A stretch of 64,000 bases of DNA from assembly GCF_002754315.1 (NCBI RefSeq), contig NZ_PEFE01000001.1, positions 434,001 through 498,000 on the forward strand, given 5' to 3'. Source of the stretch: Flavobacterium sp. 11 (GTDB taxonomy: Bacteria; Bacteroidota; Bacteroidia; Flavobacteriales; Flavobacteriaceae). The notes under the pieces are model-generated. The model did not search any database. It was given only the letters and a program-made list of their open reading frames with translations, and had not been told where the DNA came from. A program made the translations under genes and the position numbers. Of this stretch, positions 62,552-64,000 are shown in pieces (position 1 is the stretch's first letter; each line of letters begins with the position of its first letter).

Positions 62552-63034
62552 ATGATAATAATGATTGCGGCCGTTGCCGAAAATAATGCTCTAGGTAAGG
62601 ACAACGAACTGGTTTGGCATTTGCCAAATGATTTCAAAAGATTTAAATCCCTTACCTCCGGACATCATATTATAATGGGAAGAAAGACATTTGAAAGTTT
62701 TCCGAAACCATTACCAAACAGAACCCACGTTATAATCACCAGACAGAAAGAATATCAAGCCGAAGGTTGTATCATAGTTGACAGTATTGACAAAGCATTA
62801 GCAGTTTGTCCCAAAGACGAAGACACATTCATAATTGGTGGCGGCGAAATTTATACATTAGGACTTCCTTTTACCGACAAAATAGAAATTACACGTGTTC
62901 ATCACAATTTTGAAGGCGATGCCCATTTCCCTGAAATTAATGACGATGAATGGGAAATAATAACATCAGAATTTAATGAGAAGGATGAAAAACATCTCTA
63001 CGATTATTCGTATCAGACATTCATTAGAAAATAA
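62552..63034 (+). CDS. folA: Dihydrofolate reductase
   Basis: A 160-aa NADPH-dependent enzyme restoring tetrahydrofolate, which is needed after ThyA. Hallmarks: AAVAENNALGKDNELVWHLPNDFKRF at the N-terminus, IIMGRKTFESFPKPLPNR, and IIGGGEIY. The upstream frameshifted 2TM gene is 13 bases away and may share its transcript. Ends at a strong terminator. Confidence 0.96.
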   Translation: MIIMIAAVAENNALGKDNELVWHLPNDFKRFKSLTSGHHIIMGRKTFESFPKPLPNRTHVIITRQKEYQAEGCIIVDSIDKALAVCPKDEDTFIIGGGEIYTLGLPFTDKIEITRVHHNFEGDAHFPEINDDEWEIITSEFNEKDEKHLYDYSYQTFIRK

Positions 63035-63037
63035 AAC

Positions 63038-63071
63038 AAAAAAACATCCTTTTTACGGGATGTTTTTTTTT
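63038..63071 (+). terminator. Terminator of folA
   Basis: AAACATCC, a short loop and GGGATGTTTTTTTTT start four bases after the folA stop. A runs on the other side may let it serve the converging minus-strand gene too. Confidence 0.9.
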
Positions 63072-63093
63072 AACCATTGATCAAAGAGATGAC

Positions 63094-63411
63094 CTACTCT
63101 TGAAAGAGTATTTGATAACATAAAATAAAAATTACAAATATTAGTAATACTCCAGAAATGAAGATTATAACATTTGAAGTTTTCTGAGAATACATCTCAA
63201 AAAAGCCTTTAATACCAAATACCACGAAGGTACTAAAGACGAAAAAAATTAAAATTTCCAAAAACAAATTTAATCCTAAGAACGTATGTTGCGCTTTAAC
63301 AACAACACTGCTTTGTAAAACAGTGTTTTCAAAACAGCTAACAAGAACAAATGAGATAAAAAACGCTAAAATTATCCACTTGATTTGGTTGATCGGTTCT
63401 CTTTTAATCAT
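63094..63411 (-). CDS. Small membrane protein of unknown function
   Basis: A 105-aa protein with three hydrophobic segments (about 10-27, 46-68 and 80-102). The first segment ends LVSCF, which could be read as a lipobox, but the position and the two further membrane helices make a plain integral membrane protein more likely. Basic N-terminus (MIKREPINQIKW). I do not recognise a family. Confidence 0.65.
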   Translation of the reverse strand: MIKREPINQIKWIILAFFISFVLVSCFENTVLQSSVVVKAQHTFLGLNLFLEILIFFVFSTFVVFGIKGFFEMYSQKTSNVIIFISGVLLIFVIFILCYQILFQE

Positions 63412-63586
63412 TTAATATGGTTATTTTCCTGAATAACAAATTTGTACAATTAAATCTTTAGTTACAATACCCACTTTTAGTGATATTTCAAATAAAGTGA
63501 ATTCTGGATTTTAAGCTATTTTAAAAACTAAAAATAAAACTTGTTTCTAATTTTTGAAACCCATTTTAAGTTCGTCAAGTTTGTAT

Positions 63587-63594
63587 TATATTTG
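63587..63594 (+). promoter_or_regulatory. -7 element for ubiE/menG
   Basis: TATATTTG matches TAnnTTTG and lies 14 bases before the ATG. A TTTT (63604 minus 40, i.e. 63564-63567) stands 19 bases upstream as a weak -33. Confidence 0.5.
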
Positions 63595-63608
63595 TACAAA
63601 TTAAAAAA

Positions 63609-64000
63609 ATGTCAGAAAAAATAACACCCTATAAAGATTCAGCTCTAGGTAAAAAAGAACAAGTTGCTAAAATGTTTGACACCATTTCTGGAAATTATGA
63701 CAATCTGAATCGTGTCATTTCTTTCGGTATTGATATAAAATGGCGTAAAAAAGTATTGCAAATAGTTTCAAAGTCAAACCCGAAGGTTATCCTGGATATT
63801 GCAACTGGAACAGGTGATTTGGCAATTTTGATGGCGCAAACAAATGCCGAAAAAATCATTGGACTAGATATCTCTGCAGGAATGCTGGAAGTAGGCGTAA
63901 AGAAAATTGCTTCAAAAAATCTTTCTAATACTATTGAAATGATTTTAGCAGACTCAGAAAACATGCCTTTTGATGACAACTATTTTGATGCGATAACCGT
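63609..64000 (+). CDS. ubiE: Demethylmenaquinone methyltransferase, C-terminus beyond the window
   Basis: The first 130 codons of a UbiE/MenG SAM-dependent methyltransferase. It has [28 protein letters not shown] at the N-terminus, motif [26 protein letters not shown], and [18 protein letters not shown] at the edge. Flavobacteria use menaquinone, so the likely reaction is methylation of demethylmenaquinone, the last step of its synthesis. The open reading frame on the opposite strand (63695-63979) is a shadow. Confidence 0.93.
   Translation, partial: MSEKITPYKDSALGKKEQVAKMFDTISGNYDNLNRVISFGIDIKWRKKVLQIVSKSNPKVILDIATGTGDLAILMAQTNAEKIIGLDISAGMLEVGVKKIASKNLSNTIEMILADSENMPFDDNYFDAIT

Noticed and set aside
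63695..63979. 94-codon minus-strand ORF
   Set aside because: Antisense to ubiE/menG, whose methyltransferase motifs are clear.
1..64000. CRISPR array, tRNA, rRNA, prophage or complete insertion sequence
   Set aside because: No regularly spaced direct repeats, cloverleaf sequences, rRNA-like tracts, integrase or transposase genes were found. The only repeats are short intergenic elements and one 67-base tandem repeat.

Overview
This AT-rich window comes from a member of the Bacteroidota, almost certainly Flavobacteriaceae and most like Flavobacterium. The lineage signs are the gliding ATP-binding subunit GldA, a GLPGLI-family protein beside a CarboxypepD_reg/outer-membrane barrel protein, two DUF3857/transglutaminase-like exported proteins, a DUF5686 protein, a MetH split into two genes, promoters of the Bacteroidota type (TTTG, about 19 bases, TAnnTTTG), and weak or absent Shine-Dalgarno sequences. 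No rRNA, tRNA, CRISPR array, prophage or complete insertion sequence was seen. The window is mostly core metabolism, and its regulatory RNA leaders are the most interesting part.

Layout. 1-2.7 kb: a partial glycine-zipper lipoprotein, kynureninase and a SIMPL-domain protein. 3-11.4 kb (minus strand): rsgA, dtd, two exported DUF3857 proteins, a MazG-like pyrophosphohydrolase, aroA and queA. 11.7-16.1 kb (minus): an aromatic amino acid operon (prephenate dehydratase, aminotransferase, prephenate dehydrogenase, DAHP synthase-chorismate mutase), preceded by a Phe/Tyr-rich leader peptide and a terminator, the arrangement of a classical attenuator. 16.2-18.5 kb: a dicarboxylate/amino acid symporter and gldA.

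18.6-41.2 kb is a sulfur and methionine region. metH (two genes) and metF follow a SAM-I riboswitch. The assimilatory sulfate reduction genes (Rrf2 regulator, TauE-like exporter, cysH, cysD, cysN, sulfite reductase, siroheme genes, ferredoxin-NADP reductase) feed sulfide to MetZ. metX and thrA follow a second SAM-I riboswitch. Divergent metK has a leader that looks like a SAM-II riboswitch, so one pathway here would use two unrelated SAM-sensing RNA classes. Between metX and metK, on the minus strand, lie two tiny cysteine-containing ORFs, each followed by a strong terminator, and then a 69-codon ORF of unknown function.

41.3-64 kb: a DUF4153 membrane protein, the barrel/GLPGLI pair, a deoxynucleoside kinase, a Na+-type membrane pyrophosphatase with an odd Cys-rich tail, soluble pyrophosphatase, a DNA glycosylase, a DUF5686 protein, pdhB, etfBA, a bifunctional nuclease, an exported amidohydrolase, thyA, a CBM48 protein, a frameshifted 2TM gene, folA, a small membrane protein and the start of ubiE/menG.

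Intergenic DNA carries several dispersed repeat families. The clearest is a roughly 80-160 base element with conserved ends (AGGAGC ... GGGCTA) around a variable hairpin. Four copies are present, one of them inside the metH 5' untranslated region.
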